Assembly (NCBI GenBank): GCA_001314705.1
Contig: LJSU01000010.1
Coordinates: 1-64,000 of the forward strand
Reading direction: 5' to 3'
DNA from: Rhodobacteraceae bacterium HLUCCO07
Lineage (GTDB): Bacteria; Pseudomonadota; Alphaproteobacteria; Rhodobacterales; Rhodobacteraceae
DNA length: 64,000 nucleotides
The position numbers and the translations under genes are program-made. This document shows, in pieces, positions 63,522 to 64,000 of the stretch (positions are counted from its first letter, which is position 1; every line of letters starts with the position of its first letter). The notes below the pieces were generated by a model, which was not told the origin of the DNA, made no database searches, and was given only the letters and a program-made list of their open reading frames with translations.

Positions 63522-64000
63522 TCACAACCAACACGGAATGGTATCGCGATTCAGCATCTCGTCCAAGGTGGGTCTGGCCCGGATGACAGCGAATTGATCG
63601 CCCCGCACGAGGATCTCGGGCACCAGCGGGCGGGAATTGTATTCGCTCGCCATCACCGCGCCATAGGCCCCCGCCCCGCGAAACGCCACCAGGTCGCCCT
63701 CGCCGACGGCCGCCATGTCGCGCGCCCGGGCAAACGTGTCGCCGGTCTCGCAAACCGGGCCCACAACGTCATAGCGCGCACCTTCGGCCCCCGCCGCCGG
63801 TTCGCGCACGGGCACAATCTCGTGATGCGCGTCATACATCGCCGGGCGGATCAGGTCGTTCATCGCCGCGTCGAGGATCAGGAAATCGCGCCCCTCGCCC
63901 GATTTGACGTAGATCACCCCGGCGACCAGTATCCCCGCATTGCCGGCGACGAGCCGCCCCGGCTCGATCTCGATCTCGCAGCCCAGGTGCCCCACCGTCT
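63522..64000 (-). CDS. lysA: diaminopimelate decarboxylase, C-terminal part
   Basis: Runs off the right end of the window; the last ~159 residues are present. LGCEIEIEPGRLVAGNAGIL, YDAHHEIVPV and VGPVCETGDTFARARDMAAV (the CETGD motif with the PLP- and substrate-binding Cys, Glu and Asp) are LysA markers; ASEYNSRPLVPEILV is near the end. It makes L-lysine from meso-diaminopimelate. The TIGR02302 gene follows about 50 bases after its stop. Confidence 0.95.
   Translation of the reverse strand, partial: TVGHLGCEIEIEPGRLVAGNAGILVAGVIYVKSGEGRDFLILDAAMNDLIRPAMYDAHHEIVPVREPAAGAEGARYDVVGPVCETGDTFARARDMAAVGEGDLVAFRGAGAYGAVMASEYNSRPLVPEILVRGDQFAVIRARPTLDEMLNRDTIPCWL

Noticed and set aside
60938-63586. 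882-codon plus-strand open frame
   Set aside because: It is antisense to the TIGR02302 gene, rich in Arg/His/Leu with no domain sense. In high-GC DNA a real gene leaves long open frames on the other strand.

Overview
The window reads as chromosomal DNA of a Roseobacter-group alphaproteobacterium (Rhodobacteraceae sensu lato). The reasons are high GC, the gene order lpd-sucB-sucA-DUF805-sucD-sucC near mdh, the ethylmalonyl-CoA pathway genes (ccr, ecm, mch, mcl2-type) interleaved with sdhCDAB, a 560-residue S1 protein followed by ihfB-lapA-trpF-trpB, and the TIGR02302/FtsEX/PlsC neighbourhood. The first ~0.4-0.6 kb differs: it carries a small membrane protein of a type I associate with Microbacteriaceae (Actinobacteria), apparently leaderless. 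It may be a contig-edge chimera or contaminating sequence.

Layout. 0.1-0.6 kb: foreign-looking DNA. 0.7-4.9 kb, plus strand: zinc-ribbon membrane protein, nitroreductase, transglutaminase-like protein, MFS transporter. 4.9-7.0 kb, minus: CBS-domain membrane protein and an OmpA-type exported protein. 7.5-10.1 kb, plus: rplY, pth, DUF2237, ABM monooxygenase. 10.1-17.8 kb, minus: trpB, GNAT, trpF, lapA, ihfB, rpsA, a CobW-type GTPase, tRNA-Arg(TCT), an NDUFS4-like complex I subunit and a rhomboid-fold protein lacking its catalytic residues. 17.9-24.0 kb, plus: trpS, a branched-chain aminotransferase, UspA, an NfuA-type scaffold behind a candidate Irr box, tsaB, rimI, a TauE/SafE permease and a TIGR02186 protein. 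24-29.3 kb, minus: SDR, RecD-like helicase, ccr and a PlsB/PlsC-type acyltransferase. 29.4-33.2 kb: ecm, DUF4168, GNAT, deoD. 33.4-43.3 kb, minus: DUF1989 protein, small zinc-ribbon membrane protein, BNR-repeat protein, sdhBADC (transcribed C-D-A-B), mch, nnrU, mcl2-type lyase/thioesterase and a permease. 43.5-44.4 kb: mdh. 44.5-46.7 kb, minus: two related glycosyltransferases. 46.9-56.6 kb, plus: sucC, sucD, DUF805, sucA, sucB (frameshifted), an AT-rich insert with one small gene, a MAPEG protein and lpd. 56.6-59.5 kb, minus: PPOX protein, plsC, ftsX, ftsE. 59.7-60.7 kb: MJ0042 zinc-finger protein. 60.8-64 kb, minus: TIGR02302 protein and the C-terminal part of lysA.

How the genes work together. 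The core of the window is central carbon metabolism: succinyl-CoA synthetase, 2-oxoglutarate dehydrogenase E1/E2/E3, succinate dehydrogenase and malate dehydrogenase, together with four ethylmalonyl-CoA pathway enzymes for acetyl-CoA assimilation. The sdh and suc promoters both carry paired TGTGATCACA-type palindromes 20-21 bp apart, which suggests one shared regulator. The most unexpected feature is a 5-bp tandem duplication that frameshifts sucB just upstream of its catalytic HxxxDG motif. It is followed about 80 bp later by an AT-rich insert inside the same operon.

Other points of note are three ~108-bp elements bounded by GTTAAC with GGCAGCCGG-type cores, a pseudo-rhomboid, a TIGR02302 gene whose expected start codon reads ATC, and several palindromes or hairpins that may be regulatory. 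No CRISPR array, insertion sequence, prophage or rRNA was seen.
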